This document shows positions 33,794 to 46,106 of a stretch of 64,000 nucleotides of DNA, piece by piece; the first letter of the stretch is position 1, and the number at the start of each line of letters is the position of its first letter. The stretch is from Carnegiea gigantea (Eukaryota; Streptophyta; Magnoliopsida; Caryophyllales; Cactaceae). Made by a program: the position numbers and the translations under genes. Location: contig JAKOGI010000813.1 of the NCBI GenBank assembly GCA_029747015.1, positions 330,501-394,500 of the forward strand. Direction: 5' to 3'. Under the pieces are notes generated by a model. The model was not told where the DNA came from, ran no database searches, and was given only the letters and a program-made list of their open reading frames with translations.

Positions 33794-36636
33794 TAGTCAG
33801 CACCGAATTGGTGTCCACATGACTTTAGATGGACCACATGCCTATATTCCCTGTGCATTGTAACCTTTTGATAATAATTGCTTGACCCACCTCGGGTGAA
33901 GCAACATAATACTTGAATTCCTAGTAGAAAAATATTTCATGATTGAAAAAATTCCTAAAAAGTTTTAAAAAGAATTTGAAAATGCAAAATATTTCAAATA
34001 AGCTTCAAATACACCAAAAAAAAAACCCTAATTTTAAGCAATTTGCAGGCGTGGACTTTGAACCTATGATCGAGAGTATGGCAAAGTAGGTACAGGACCA
34101 CTGGGGTGGCACATTACCTCACATTAATCTACTCCAAAGAAATCCATTTCATTATTTAATGCACAAACATAGGCATGATCCATGGTACAAGGTGGCGACA
34201 TGATACCCAATGCCACCCAAGCCCAGAGACAAGTGTTGAAGCTGTAGAGGCTACCACTGGGGCCATAATCATGTTAATAGTTCCTTCTCATGATTTTCAC
34301 CTTATTTTTACTTCCCACACTATTTCTAAACCACACTTGAGTTTATGTCAATTGATTCCTCATCAAATGATATATTATAAGCTCAATTTGGATAAGTAAT
34401 GGGAAAATTATGAGTCTAATAGCGAGACGTGCACAAAAACCAATACCTCTTTACTATTCAGCTAGGAACTCCTTCCGTGGTAATCAAAATTTCATTAAAC
34501 TTAATCCATTAAAGACTACATTCAACAAACTTTCCAACAAAAGAGAATTGCATCGATTAGACTTCGGGTGAGAAAATTATGGCCAGAACAACTTGACCAT
34601 ATGGTACTGACCAACCTAGTGACTTAATACAGGCCATTATTGTTGCTGCTAGCCCTAGGGGCTACTGCTAGGCCTGTTTGCCTGCTACCAGGCCTTCATG
34701 AATTTATGCACATTTTATATGGAATGCACAATCAATGAAACCACTTCCAAATTGGGACAACATTAATTTGATTGATGAAAATAATTTTTGATTGATTTTA
34801 TTTCATTTAATTTTCATTTGATTGGATCCTTTTCTTAGGGTGTGTTTAGTTGGAAGAAAAGAAATAGAACTTGATACCGTTTGGTATCAAGTTCCCATAC
34901 CCTATGTTTGGTTGGACTTTCAAGGATATGGGATTTAACAGCTAAGGGTATCAAGTTCCCCCCATTTGGTGGAAATTGATTCCCCCTACTTGGAGGGTTT
35001 CAAGTCCCATTCCCCTCATTTATCAACTGTTTTAATTAAAAAAAGAAAACTATTTTAATTTCAATAATCATTCTTAGCTTCTTTCATTCGTTAACATCCC
35101 TGGAAACCCTGGATTCATCTTGAAGATATTGAAGAGAGAGATAGAGATGCCAATCAGATCCACCACCATCAGGGATGAAGACGCTGCCAGCAACAACTGT
35201 GAGCATTGGCAAGTACCATGGCATTCACCAAAACCTAGAGACGATGTTGATCATTTTTGAGAGAGGAAGCCCAGATATGGTTGAGAGAAAGAGAGATAGA
35301 GAGCGACTATGAGTGTGGAATCGCCAGTTATTCATTGAAGCAAGAGGCATCATTGGCGAAGAAGGAGAATATGGATTATTTGGGGGGGTGAAGGGAGGGT
35401 CAAGAAAAGAGGAGAGAGAATATGATCGAGATAGATTGTTTTAGATTAAAAAATATTTTACATTGATGTCAGAAATTTAAATAAAAAATTCCATTTCATA
35501 ATTAAACCAAAGGAATGAAATTGATTTCATTCCATTCCATACTTTTAACTAACCAAACACATGATATCAAGAAATCAAGTCCCATTCCATTCCTTCCATA
35601 TTTTAAGTTCCATTCCATTATATTTTATTCGATTCCACTCTTTGTGAACTAAACATGCCCTTATTGGGGTCATTTCTTAGCCAAGTATATTTCCTCCACT
35701 ATAAAAAGTGAGTGTCTTCCTCTCATTCATCACCATATTCTACTTAATGGAAACTCTATACTTTTCTCCCCTCACCATTTTCTACCCAGATGAAACTCAT
35801 ACTCTTTCGTACATACCATTTGCCACCTATTGGAAAATCTATACATTTCTCTCTAGGGACTAAGCCATGAAGAAAATCCACTTCTCTATGCTCCTCTCTC
35901 TCTTTATAAAAATTACTTTCAAGAAACAAAACTCTACCAAAAGCTTCTCTCAAACTCTTTTAGAATTAGACTAGCTTTTATCCTACCCTAAACACACTTG
36001 GGAGGAAGGAATCAAGTACTCATTGCTTTGCTACTCTACTTAGATCGAGGTAGGTCTTGAGGGCTATAAACAAAAGAAATTTATCTATTTAAAGCTTTAT
36101 TCAGTTCATGTATTTATTGTTATGTTTCACTTTGGTCCTTCATGATTATGCGCATAAGATTCATTCTTATGTTCATAAAATAATGATATGTTCATAATAA
36201 AATGTTCACAAAATTTATCATTTTATATATTCTAAATTCTCACATAAAATGACCTGCTAATAAGTGGAGTAATTTATAATAATCCCCATTTGGGATATCT
36301 AAAATTATAGTTTATCGCAAAAACTTTTTTCTTTCTTGCAAAGTAATTCCTATCTTCCTTATTGTTCCTTAGGTTTAAGGATATGGTTGATAGAAGGAAT
36401 TGAGAATTTTCTATAAAATTATAGGTTTATAAATCCCCTTTAAAATGTGTTCATAACTCTAAAAATAGAAGCTCTAATCCATTCTATCACATAATTCCAT
36501 AAAACCTCCACTTTGAGAAAGCCAATATGATGCATGCCTCAAAAGAGAACAGTTGCGAGGAAAAAAAAAAAAGTTAAGCCTTAGAGAGCCCTGGGCCGAC
36601 CCTCACGGACCGTCACTTTTAAGCAAGGAATTTTTA
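33794..36636 (+). repeat. Tat-like LTR (second, plus strand), with an inserted MITE
   Basis: The U3 start CAGCACCGAATTGGTGTC and the following TTTAGATGGACCACATG match the LTR at 2105-3857 read on the minus strand (AGCACCAAATTGGTGTC, TCTAGATGGAGCAC). The U5 side around 36410-36600 matches the minus strand of 13099-13330, with blocks ATAGGTTTATAAATCCC, TCCATTCTATCACATAATTC and GATGCATGCC. A TATA box is at 35700-35710. The LTR is about 2.0 kb once the MITE at 34838-35660 is removed. It has a polypurine-like tract on its left and a PBS on its right. Confidence 0.65.
34838..35660. mobile_element. PIF/Harbinger-type MITE, 823 bp
   Basis: The ends are GGGTGTGTTTAGTT and, inverted, GGGCATGTTTAGTT, with the 3-bp duplication TTA on both sides (34835-34837 and 35661-35663). 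This end motif and a TTA target are the signature of Tourist/PIF-Harbinger elements. The interior repeats GGTATCAAGTTCC/TTCCATTCCATT-type text and has no transposase. Confidence 0.82.
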
Positions 36637-36637
36637 G

Positions 36638-36655
36638 TGGCGACTCCACTAGGGA
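36638..36655 (+). other. Primer binding site after the second Tat-like LTR
   Basis: TGGCGACTCCACTAGGGA, one base after the LTR end. It is the best preserved of the three sites of this type in the window (13080, 29156). Confidence 0.65.
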
Positions 36656-37467
36656 CATGTAAGTAAATGGGTGATACTTAAAAGAATCAAATGTAATTAG
36701 TTCTTTTTTTGGTTCAAAAATTATATCATATAGGCACCGACACATCATATGCTATGGCTTGGTAAATGTCAATGTTTATCGAGCATTCCCTACTAAATCA
36801 TGCCCCTAAATTTGTCCTTTCACCTTCGATATCATATGGGACTCCTTACTATAACTTGCACATACCACTTGGTCTTGGAACTGCCTCAAAGATGGACCAC
36901 TGCTTCCCTTTCAAAGCACACCAGTTTGAAGTTGAAAAGAGTATAGTTCATTCCACTTGGACATCATGACTGTAGTCTCTGGTGTAAGCACCTTTGACTA
37001 GAGACTTAGAATTAAACCTCACATGTATGATTACCTTGAATAAATACCAAGTGCTCCTGTCATGTCCCATGCGTGAAGAGAGTCCTGTTTTTTCAAAGAA
37101 GTGAGTCAGTGCCCTTTAGCCTTTTGATCAAGAACCAAAACCCTATAAGGAATACAAAAGTGTCCTATAGTGCTTCCTTTAGTCTACCTAGTCTATTGGG
37201 TTCCTCAAGGTTCTAGCCATGTCTATGCTAGTGGCCGGGGTTTGGTTTGAGGTCTCTTTCCTTCTTTACATATGTGCATCTAGAGCCACATCCTTTACAT
37301 CTTCTATAATCATAATCATCCATCCATTGGTAGCAAACCATCTAGGACTTTTAGCATATAAACTCTTGTATTCATAACCTATTTAGCATAGTGCATGCAT
37401 TCATATACTCATAAGAGCGTCCATCATCATGGGCTATCTAGGGAGCCCACCGTCATAATCCATTTAG
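36656..37467 (+). other. Leader of the second Tat-like unit, left part
   Basis: Resembles the minus-strand leader at 12641-13079 (GACTCCTTACT, then TTTCAAAGCACACC, then GGACATCATGAC). It is interrupted by the Athila-like element and resumes at 47154. No gene is supported. Confidence 0.5.
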
Positions 37468-37472
37468 GTTTA

Positions 37473-38660
37473 TGTTCAATCTAAAATTGTTACATTTTTT
37501 ATACCCTTTATTATCTAATAATTGCTCAAAATAAATTGTTAATTTAGAATTTTAACATTGATTTTATTTGTTTTGTAGGAATTTGAGACATTTGAAGAAA
37601 AAATAAATTGCTTGGGAAAAAAGAAGAGAAAGTTGAATCAAAATCGGATTGGGTCATAACAAGCAATTGATTGAGAAAAGAAGCATAGGAATCAGCCCAG
37701 TTGCAGCAGCCCGACCCCTCCTCTTCTTTTCCCTCTTTTCTTTTTCTTCTTTTGGGCTCGGCTTCCCCCTCCTTATGAGGCCCGAATGCATGCTTCCCCT
37801 TCTTTCTTTCTCCCCTCCCAGCAGGCCCGGTTCTTTTCCCCTTTCTAGCCCAGCCTCCCTCTCTTTCTTTCATTTATCAGTCACATGCCAGGCATGTGAC
37901 GGGTTCCCCCTCCCCTTCTTCTTCCTCCTCATCCATCCCATGAAGAACAGAGCACCATGACAGGGGCTCTTTGTCTGCCTTCCCACCATAACCGTTATTC
38001 ATTCTCTCTCTCCTCATTCATACCATCATTACTCATCATCTTCAGTGGACCGTTTCAAGCATCTGAAAGGGTGAAAGTTGGTGTTCTTGAGGGCCTCAAA
38101 TGGCCGGGTCGAGCAACACGAAAAGGGGAGGTCTAAAACAGAGGAGGAGCAGTAAAAAAAAAAGAAATTAGCATAGTGTAGACGAGCATAGCATTAGAGA
38201 GTAGTTTTAGGTCTTATACTTCGTTTCGATTGTATTGTCTTCAAATTCCCAACTCAGTTTTAGATCTAGAAGGATTATGCTTTGAATTATTGTCATTCAA
38301 TTCGGGTTTATGTTGTCCAAGCATTGGCAGATTGTTCTTGTTCAAAAATGCTTTAGCTTTAATCTTCCCCTGTTCCTCTGTTTTGCTTCTCGAATGCCAC
38401 TGCTGAGGAAGATAGATTGAGACAATCTTACGGCTAAGTGTTGATGTCTCACCTTATTTGCAGTTTGGTTCTTCGTTCCTTGGTAGTGCTCTCTGTTTTA
38501 TAAATGAGTTAGTGGTTGGTAATTAGCTTTCTGTTTCCTTGTGTTAATTTTGATTTTAGGTTAACATATACAACTTAGTAACTCAATTTTACAACCATCT
38601 CTGAGGATCGACACCCGTAATTACTATAACGAAAACCGTATACTTGCGGGAATCACAACA
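37473..38660 (+). repeat. 5' LTR of the Athila-like element
   Basis: Ends AATCACAACA. Similarity to the 3' LTR begins at 37482 (TAAAATTGTTAC versus TGAAATTGTTAC). The nine bases 37473-37481 have no match in the 3' LTR, but placing the edge at 37473 gives a TG start and a perfect 5-bp TSD. It contains 137 bp (37831-37967) absent from the 3' LTR. Confidence 0.85.
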
Positions 38661-38666
38661 AGTTTT

Positions 38667-38684
38667 TGGCGCCGTTGCCGGGGA
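38667..38684 (+). other. Primer binding site for tRNA-Asp
   Basis: TGGCGCCGTTGCCGGGGA is complementary to the 3' end of plant tRNA-Asp (from memory of that tRNA's CCCCGGCAACGGCGCCA end). It follows the LTR after AGTTTT. Confidence 0.9.
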
Positions 38685-39419
38685 TGAATTGTGAAATTAG
38701 GTTGCCTTGAGTCGTAGTTTAATTTTTAGAGTCGTTCGAGTCGTTTTTGTTTTAATTTTAGAGTTGTGATTTTTAGTTTAGTGGAGTCGTTAATTTAGTT
38801 TAGAATTTAGTTAGTATTTTGATCTTTGATTTTGTCAAGATTAGTTTTATTTTTAGAGTTTATTGCTGCTGAAAAAACAGTACTAATTAGTTTGGTTTTT
38901 GTGCAGCCAAAAAAAAATAATCAAAGCAGAACTGACCCAGAGAAAAAATTCAGTGCAGATTTCATTCCCTAAATTCAACATTCTGTTCGAATTTTCTGGG
39001 AAATTTTGGTGTGATTTTTGCTGTTTTAATATTTTTCCTAGATTCAGAATAATTTTTAGGGTGTGTGTGAATTGTTCTGGAATTTTTGAAGCTGTCATGA
39101 TTTTTCTGTGAATTTTAGAATTAATATTCTATTTGCATTTTTCTGCACTATTTAGGGATAGAAAAAATTCGAGAAATATTATACTTATGTCCTTTGTGAT
39201 TGTGTGGATTTTTTTGTATATTTAGTTTTAATTTTTGGAGTCTTAATTTTTGTTTTAATTTTATTCTTAGAATTAGGATATTTAGGTGTAGTTTTATTTC
39301 CTATTTTCTTTTAGTTTCTTTGTGTTTGTGCTTTTGATTTTTGTTTTGTGATTGAAAAGAAAAAATCAAAAAAAAAAAAAACAAAAAAACTGAACCTTTG
39401 GTGAAGGTGTGGGATTTAT
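38685..39419 (+). other. Leader of the Athila-like element
   Basis: T-rich, repeated TTTTAGAGT/GTCGTT text, ending in an A-rich run (39356-39388) before the gag start. No gene. Confidence 0.6.
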
Positions 39420-41516
39420 ATGACTGGTTGGTTTAGAAATCCTGGAAATCATAGACTTGTGAGAATTGAACCCGACACTGACTTAGAACCCGAACCTGAA
39501 CCCAAGCTTGAATTAGAAGAAATGGCTCAAGAAAGACCTTTGAGTGAAATTTTCTACCCTCCTAGGACTGCTTTGCCTTCTTGCTTCACTTTACCTGACC
39601 TTGGACCCAATGTGACCTTCGAATTAAGACCTCACTATACCCAAATGCTCCCTAAATTCACTGGCTTAGAGGATGCTTATTTGTTTTTGAGGGAAGTCGA
39701 AGAAGTATGTTCTATGATGCATTTTCCTAATGTTCCCATTGATGTTGTGCGCATGAAATTAATTCCTTTTGCTTTGAAAGATTCTGCTAAATGTTAGATG
39801 TATGGCTTGGCTGCTAATTCTGTAACTTCTTGGAATGATTTTGTGAAATTGTTCTTAAGAAAATATTTTCCTAATGCCAAGACTGTTAAGTTAAGGAATG
39901 AGATTAATCAATTTGTGCAACTTGATAGGGAATCATTCTGGAAATATTTTGATAGGTTCAAGAATTTGTTGACCCAATGTCCCCATCATGGTCTAGACCA
40001 GGCACGTTTGTGCCAAATTGTTTATGAAGGACTTGACCAACAGACTAGGACCATGGTAGAGTCTATGTATTAGGGTGGCTTTCTTTCTAAGAGTGCCACA
40101 GATGCTTGGGAATTTCTAGAGGACTTAGCTGAGAAAACTATGCAGTGGGAAACCACTCGGGATGACAGCTTAAGTTCTAGGATTGTAAGGGGTGGGTTAC
40201 ATTCTATTTCTGATGTGAGTCACTTAGAGTCTAAGGTTGCTGCTTTAGAAAACATGTTGAAGGGATTAACTCCACAAATGACTCAGTTACCACAGACTTC
40301 TTCAGCGTCTTGCTCTCATTGTCAGGCCTTAGATCATTCATTGAGTGCTTGTCCCTATTTTGCTCACCAGTTAGCAACTGGGCAAGAGCAAGCAAGTATG
40401 GCCTTTCAGAGACCTAAGAACGACCCTTTTTCTCCTTTTTACAATCCAGGGTGGAGAAATCACCCTAACTTCTCCTGGAGTAATGGACCAAATGCTGTGG
40501 TTCCTAACTCCCAGTCTGTCTCTCACCCTTCTAGTTCCTTTCAGAGACCGATTTTTCCAGGTGTACCTAATGCACCTAGACCTCCACCTCCTGTAGCTCA
40601 AGTTCAACCTCCTCCTGGTTATAGTGATATTGATAAAATAGAGAGGAGAATTAATAATAATGTGGAGAGAATGATTAATGCTAACATGGAAAGAATGATA
40701 AGAATGATGACTGAACAGTTTTCCCAGTTAGCATCATCTTCTAGAGAGCCAGGTACTTTCCCAAGTCAGCCTGAGGTGAACCCTAAGGATCACACCTCTT
40801 CATCTTCTGGTAACCCTAGTGAGTCTATAAGAAAAGTGAATGCAGTGATATCTCGCCGTTCTGGTCGAGAGATTGATAACCAGGTTAGAAGTCCTAATGA
40901 GCCCTGCAGGTATCCTCACCAATTCTTTGAGAAATCATCTTCCTCTTCTTCACCGTCTGGCTCATCCAGTGAGTCAGGGGATGCTACTGATGGTGTCCCC
41001 AATGATTCTGATACTTCTCACCATCTTTTTGAGTCACCATCTAAAAAAGATGAGCTTGAAAAGAAAGACACCTCTGAGTCAGTTGACCATTCTCCTTCTA
41101 AGGGTCATTCTTCTTCTTCTTCTTCTTCTCCTTCTTCTTCTGAAAAAGTCCATATGCCTTTGCCTCCTTTTCCCCATAGGCTTAAGAAGAAAGACCAAGC
41201 CCATGTTAAGAAGATGAGAGAGACCTTCTCTCAAGTCAAGATCAACATTCCTTTACTCGATGCTATTCAGCAGATGCCTCCATATGCTAGGTTTTTAAAG
41301 GATCTGTGCACAACCAAGAGAGCTACCAATGTCCCTAAAAAGGCTTTCTTAGCCTCTAGTGCGAGTTCCATTCTATCTCATCAGATCCCAGTGAAGTGTA
41401 AGGACCCCGGTTGCCCTACTATTTCCATAGTTTTAGGGGATCAGCTCATTCATAGAGCCTTGCTTGATTTGGGGGCCAGTATCAATTTAATTCCTTCACT
41501 GAGTATGAGAGGCTAG
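39420..41516 (+). pseudogene. Athila-like gag and protease part, with two in-frame stops
   Basis: One frame from ATG 39420 carries gag and the start of the protease. An E/P-rich N-terminus (LEPEPEPKLELEE) is followed by the retrotransposon gag domain (about 39600-40140, with SWNDFVKLFLRKYFP and LRNEINQF). A CCHC zinc knuckle C-x2-C-x4-H-x4-C lies at 40311-40352, then a long S/P-rich linker (to about 41200) and the protease motif LLDLGASINLIP (about 41460-41496). TAG stops interrupt at 39795-39797 and 40071-40073 in otherwise conserved gag sequence. A shift near 41495-41500 ends the frame at 41516 while the neighbouring frame continues the protease. The protein would coat RNA and mature the polyprotein; this copy cannot. 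Confidence 0.88.
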
Positions 41517-43249
41517 AGTTAGGTGAGCTTAAGCCTACTAAGATGGTCATTCAGTTAGCTGATAGATCGACCAGATTGCCTAGGGGTATTGTTGAGGATG
41601 TGCTGATTCAAGTGGGTGAATTCATTTACCCTGTGGATTTTGTTGTGATTGAGACTGAGACAGTGTCTAACTTTGCTAGTCAAATCCCCGTGATTCTAGG
41701 GCGTCCTTTCTTAGCCATTGCCAATGCCCTCATTAATTGCAGGAATGGCATGATGAGACTGTCTTTTGGTAACATGACTGTAGAGTTGAACATTTTTAAT
41801 CTGCAAAGGCAGCCCTCTGGTTTTGATGATATGGAGTTCTCTACTCTTCACTGGGTAGAGGATTCTATACTTGATGATGCTTGTGATGATGTGTTTGCTG
41901 TTGAATATCAGTCTTTTCTTGTGAATGATGAGCCTGAGTATGATGCTTTTGAGTTTGATGATTTAGGCTCTACTGCTGATTGTTTGCTCACTGCTGCTTC
42001 TGAATCTGCTTCTGAAACTGTTTCCCCTCCTGCTCTTGAACTGAAACCCCTTCCTAATTCTCTTAAGTATGCATTTATAGGCCCCAATGAATCTTTGCCT
42101 GTCATTATTGCTTCTGACTTAGATGGGGACCAAGAGATTAAGTTGATTGCCTTACTTAGAGAGAACAAGGAAGCCGTGGGTTGGACCTTAGGGGATATTA
42201 AGGGTATTAGTCATTCCATTGTGCAACATAGGATTTATCTAGAGGACAATGCTAAGCCCTACCGTGACCGTCAAAGGCGTTTGAACCCTACTCTTCAAGA
42301 AGTGGTTAGGAAAGAAGTGCTAAAGTGGTTGGACCATGGGATCATTTACCCAATTTCTGATAGTGAGTGGGTTAGCCCCGTTCAAGTTGTTCCTAAGAAG
42401 ACCGGGATTACCGTGATCAGGAATGACAAGAACGAGTTAGTCCCTACTCGTGTGCAATCTGGGTGGCGTGTTTGCATAGATTATAGAAAATTGAATGCTG
42501 CCACTAGGAAAGACCACTTTCCCCTTCCTTTCTTGGACCAGATGTTAGAGAGGTTAGCTGGACATTCCTTCTATTGCTTTTTAGATGGATACTCTGGCTA
42601 TACCCAGATCTCTATTGCTCCTGAGAATCAGGAGAAGACTACTTTTACCTGTCCATTTGGAACCTATGCCTTTAGACGTATGCCTTTTGGACTGTGCAAT
42701 GCCCCTGCTACCTTTCAGCGTTGCATGATTTCTATTTTCTCGGATTTAGTTGAACACTGCTTGGAAATTTTCATGGATGACTTCTCTGTGTTTGGGTCTT
42801 CCTTTGATGACTGTTTTTCTAATCTGAGAAAAGTGTTGGAAAGGTGTAGGGAGAAAAATTTGACTCTGAATTGGGAGAAATACCATTTTATGGTTAGGAA
42901 GGGAATAGTCTTAGGCCATGTTATTTCTAAAGATGGGATTGAGGTTGATAAGGCTAAGACTGATTTAATTGTTAATCTTCCCCCTCCCACTTGTGTGAAA
43001 GAAGTGAGGTCTTTCCTTGGACATGCTGGCTTCTATCGTCGCTTCATTAAGGACTTTAGTAAGATTGGAAAGCCCTTGTCTAACCTGCTAGCTAAAGATG
43101 TGCCTTTTTATTTTTCTGATGAATGTCTTGAGGCATTTTCTAAGCTTAAGGAGGCCTTAACTTCTGCTCCTGTTCTTCATCCTCCCATCTGGGGAGAACC
43201 TTTTGAATTAATGTGTGATGCTTGTGATTATGCTGTTGGGGTGTTTTAG
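41517..43249 (+). pseudogene. Athila-like protease end and reverse transcriptase
   Basis: The frame in use here opens just after the shift near 41500; its first ATG is 41543. It continues the protease flap region (MVIQLADRS, IPVILGRPFLA), a D/E-rich connector, and then RT. VSPVQVVPKK lies near 42370, VCIDYRKLNAAT near 42470, the palm motif FLDGYSGYTQI near 42580, MPFGLCNAPATFQR near 42680, and the catalytic FMDD at 42770-42781 (residues 410-413 of the 568 from the ATG). FMDD in place of YVDD is usual for Athila. The RNase H domain starts near 43130, and the frame is lost by a small shift at about 43240-43249, where TAG ends it. Apart from the frame break, the RT looks intact. Confidence 0.9.
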
Positions 43250-44934
43250 GACAGTGTGTTGATAAAAAGCCCCATGTAATTTATTATGCTAGTCACACTT
43301 TGAATGATGCCCAACTGAACTATACTGTGACTGAAAAAGAATTTTTGACTGTGATTTTTGGGTTTGAGAAGTTTAGACCTTATCTGATTGGGTCTCATGT
43401 GATTGTCTACACTGACCACTCTGCTCTTAAGCATCTTCTTTCTAAGAAGGATGCTAAGCCTAGACTTGTTAGATGGATATTGCTATTGCAAGAGTTTGAC
43501 TGTGAAATCAGAGACAAGAAAGGTTCTGAAAACCTTGTAGCTGATCATTTGTCTAGGATTCTATCAGATAGAGAGAGTGAGTCCACTATTTCTGAGTGCG
43601 TTCCTGATGGGCAGTTATATGCTGTCCACCCCGATCTTTGGTATGCTGATATTGTTAACTACCTCGTTGTTGGTAGGATTCCTCAGAGTTGGACCAAGAA
43701 TGATAGGGATAGGTTCTTCCACCTTGTGAAATTCTTTGTCTGGGATGATCCTTATTTATTTAAGTACTGTTCTGACCAAATGTTTAGAAGATGTATTCCC
43801 GACCATGAGGTGAGAAGTGTCCTTTGTTTCTGCCATGACCAGGCATGTGGGGGGCATTTTAGTGGTAGGAAGACTGCAGCCAAAGTTCTTCAAAGTGGTT
43901 TTTACTGGCCTACTCTATTTAGGGATGCTTATGAATACTGTAAGAGTTGCCCTAGGTGCCAGCAGTTGAGTAGAATCAGCAGGCAGGATATGATGCCACT
44001 GAGTCCTATCATTGTAGTGGAAGTTTTTGATGTGTGGGGTATAGACTTCATGGGAACATTTCCTTCATCTTTTGGGAATGAGTATATTTTGCTAGCTGTG
44101 GACTATGTGTCTAAATGGGTTGAAGCCATCCCTTCTAGGACTAATGATGCTAAAGTTGTTGTAAAGTTCTTAAGGGAGAACATCTTTGCTAGATTTGGTA
44201 TGCCCCGTGCTATTATTAGTGATCAGGGTACCCATTTCACTAATAGGTCTTTTGATGCCTTACTGAAGAGATATTCCATTGTCCATAGACTTGCTACCCC
44301 CTATCATCCCCAAACCAGTGGTCAGGTTGAGGTGTCCAATCGGCAAATTAAGCAGATTCTTGAGAAGACCGTGAGCAAGAATAGAAAAGATTGGGCTGAT
44401 AAACTCGTAGATGCTCTTTGGGCTTATAGAACGGCTTTCAAAACTCCCTTAGGTATGTCACCTTATAGGGTTGTTTATGGTAAGCCTTGTCACCTCCCTG
44501 TGGAAATAGAGCATAGAGCTTGGTGGGCCATTAAGCAACTGAACTATGACTTGACTGAGGCTGGTGAAGAGCGTAGACTGCAACTGAATGAGCTTGATGA
44601 GATTAGAGTTGAGGCTTATGAGAGTGCTCGTTCTTACAAAGAAAGAGCAAAGTTGTTTTATGATAAGCGTATCCTTCGAAAAGAGTTTGCTCCTGGAATG
44701 AAAGTGCTCTTGTATGACTCTAGGCTTCATTTGTTTCCAGGGAGGTTAAGGTCCCGATGGACTGGTCCTTACATTGTCTCACGTGTTTTCCCTTATGGTG
44801 CCGTCGAAATTCAGGACCCTGACAGTGGTGCTACTTTTAAGGTGAATGGCCAAAGATTGAAACAATTTCTGGAGTTGCCTAGTAAGGAAGATGTGGAGTG
44901 TCTGATACTCAGCGAGCTCAATCCTGCTCAGTGA
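43250..44934 (+). pseudogene. Athila-like RNase H end and integrase
   Basis: The frame is open from just after the shift, with the first ATG at 43300, and it stops at 44934. The RNase H part has [19 protein letters not shown] and [12 protein letters not shown], then [11 protein letters not shown]. The integrase has an H-H-C-C zinc module (HDQACGGH...CKSC, about 43834-43955). Its D,D-35-E core has D249 (GIDFMG, 44044), D308 (SDQGTHF, 44221) and E344 (GQVEVSN, 44329), counted from the ATG at 43300. A GPY/F-like [17 protein letters not shown] lies near 44755. There is no chromodomain after it. All catalytic residues are present, so only separation from the upstream frames disables this part. Confidence 0.92.
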
Positions 44935-46091
44935 GATGTTGAGATGATAGCTCGGGTGTACCTAGCACCCGACCTGGTTTGCTAAAGAACTTCTTTTCAT
45001 CCCTTCCCTCTTTTTACTCTTTTTTTTCTCTTTTTCCTTTTCTTTTCTTTTGTATAGTTGGTTCTTTTTGTCTTTCTTTTGTATATATGTTTTTGAGTCG
45101 TGTCTTTGTCAGTCTTATTTTTTGTTTTCTTTTTCGTTTTATTTTGTGGTTTTATGTTTCTTTCTACTCCCAATGAGGACATTGCTTGAAATAGGTGTGG
45201 GGGTGGGAAATTATTATGCCCAAAAAAATGCCCCAAAAAAAAAACAAAAAAATTGAAAATCCAAAAAGATTTTTGTTTTGCTTTTGGGGAAGCTTAGTAC
45301 TATACTGATCAACTTAAATTCCCCTGTACTTTGATTTGCTTGTGAACTGATGTGCATGTTAGGTCTCCATCCTCGGTGTGACATTCTTAGGCCTAATTCT
45401 AACCACATCTGTTCATTATCACTGTGTGATCCGATCTCTATTTCTTTCATTCTCATTGTCTTAAGGTCTTAGTTTTTCATGATCAACTCTCCCACTTGTT
45501 TAGACACGATTACTTTGCTTGATTTTCTTATAAAAAAAAAGAAAAAAATGAAAAAGAAAACAAAAAGGAAAAAAATAAAAATGAAAAAAAAATGGAAAAC
45601 AAAAAACGAACAAAATTTGGAATGACAAGCAACCCTTTGAGGCATGCGCTACTGGGTGGCACCCTTTGAGGCAACATTGCTACTGGAAAAGCTTGCTTCC
45701 AATATTTATTGTTGAATAACGTAATTTGTGTTAGTCAAGTGGGATTGAGTTTGATTTTGGTAAATCTGAGCCTTAGGATGATGAGACACATGCACACGAG
45801 CACAGGGACGGATTCAAAGCTTTAGTGTACAAGTGGGGTGAAAAGTTAGTGCTTTAATGTCATTCATAAGGTAGAGAGCCTTGATGTGTACATTATGTTT
45901 CTATGCAGGCCAATATCCTTGTCACATGGGTGATTTCGTTGATTAGAATTTGTAAATATCTTTCCCCAGTTTTGTACAAATCATTTTTGAAAAAAAAAAA
46001 AAGAGAAAACAAGAAGAAAAGATTTTCGAGTTAGGATTTTAGTTTGCTTTTTAGTATTTTTAGTTTTGTTTCACTCGAGGACGAGCAAAAC
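44935..46091 (+). other. 3' spacer of the Athila-like element, no envelope-like frame
   Basis: About 1.15 kb, T-rich then A-rich (45530-45610). It holds a second polypurine-like tract (AGGTGTGGGGGTGGGAAA, about 45193-45210) and a short tandem repeat (45632-45688). Many Athila elements carry an envelope-like frame here; none is visible on the plus strand. Confidence 0.7.
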
Positions 46092-46106
46092 TTAGGTGTG
46101 GGGGTA
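46092..46106 (+). other. Polypurine tract of the Athila-like element
   Basis: TTAGGTGTGGGGGTA, preceded by CTCGAGGACGAGCAAAAC, directly before the 3' LTR. Confidence 0.8.

Noticed and set aside
37544..37960. Overlapping frames of about 100 codons on both strands, again at 46230-46625
   Set aside because: Both lie within the Athila-like LTRs at the same relative place; the pyrimidine-rich LTR sequence keeps frames open by chance.
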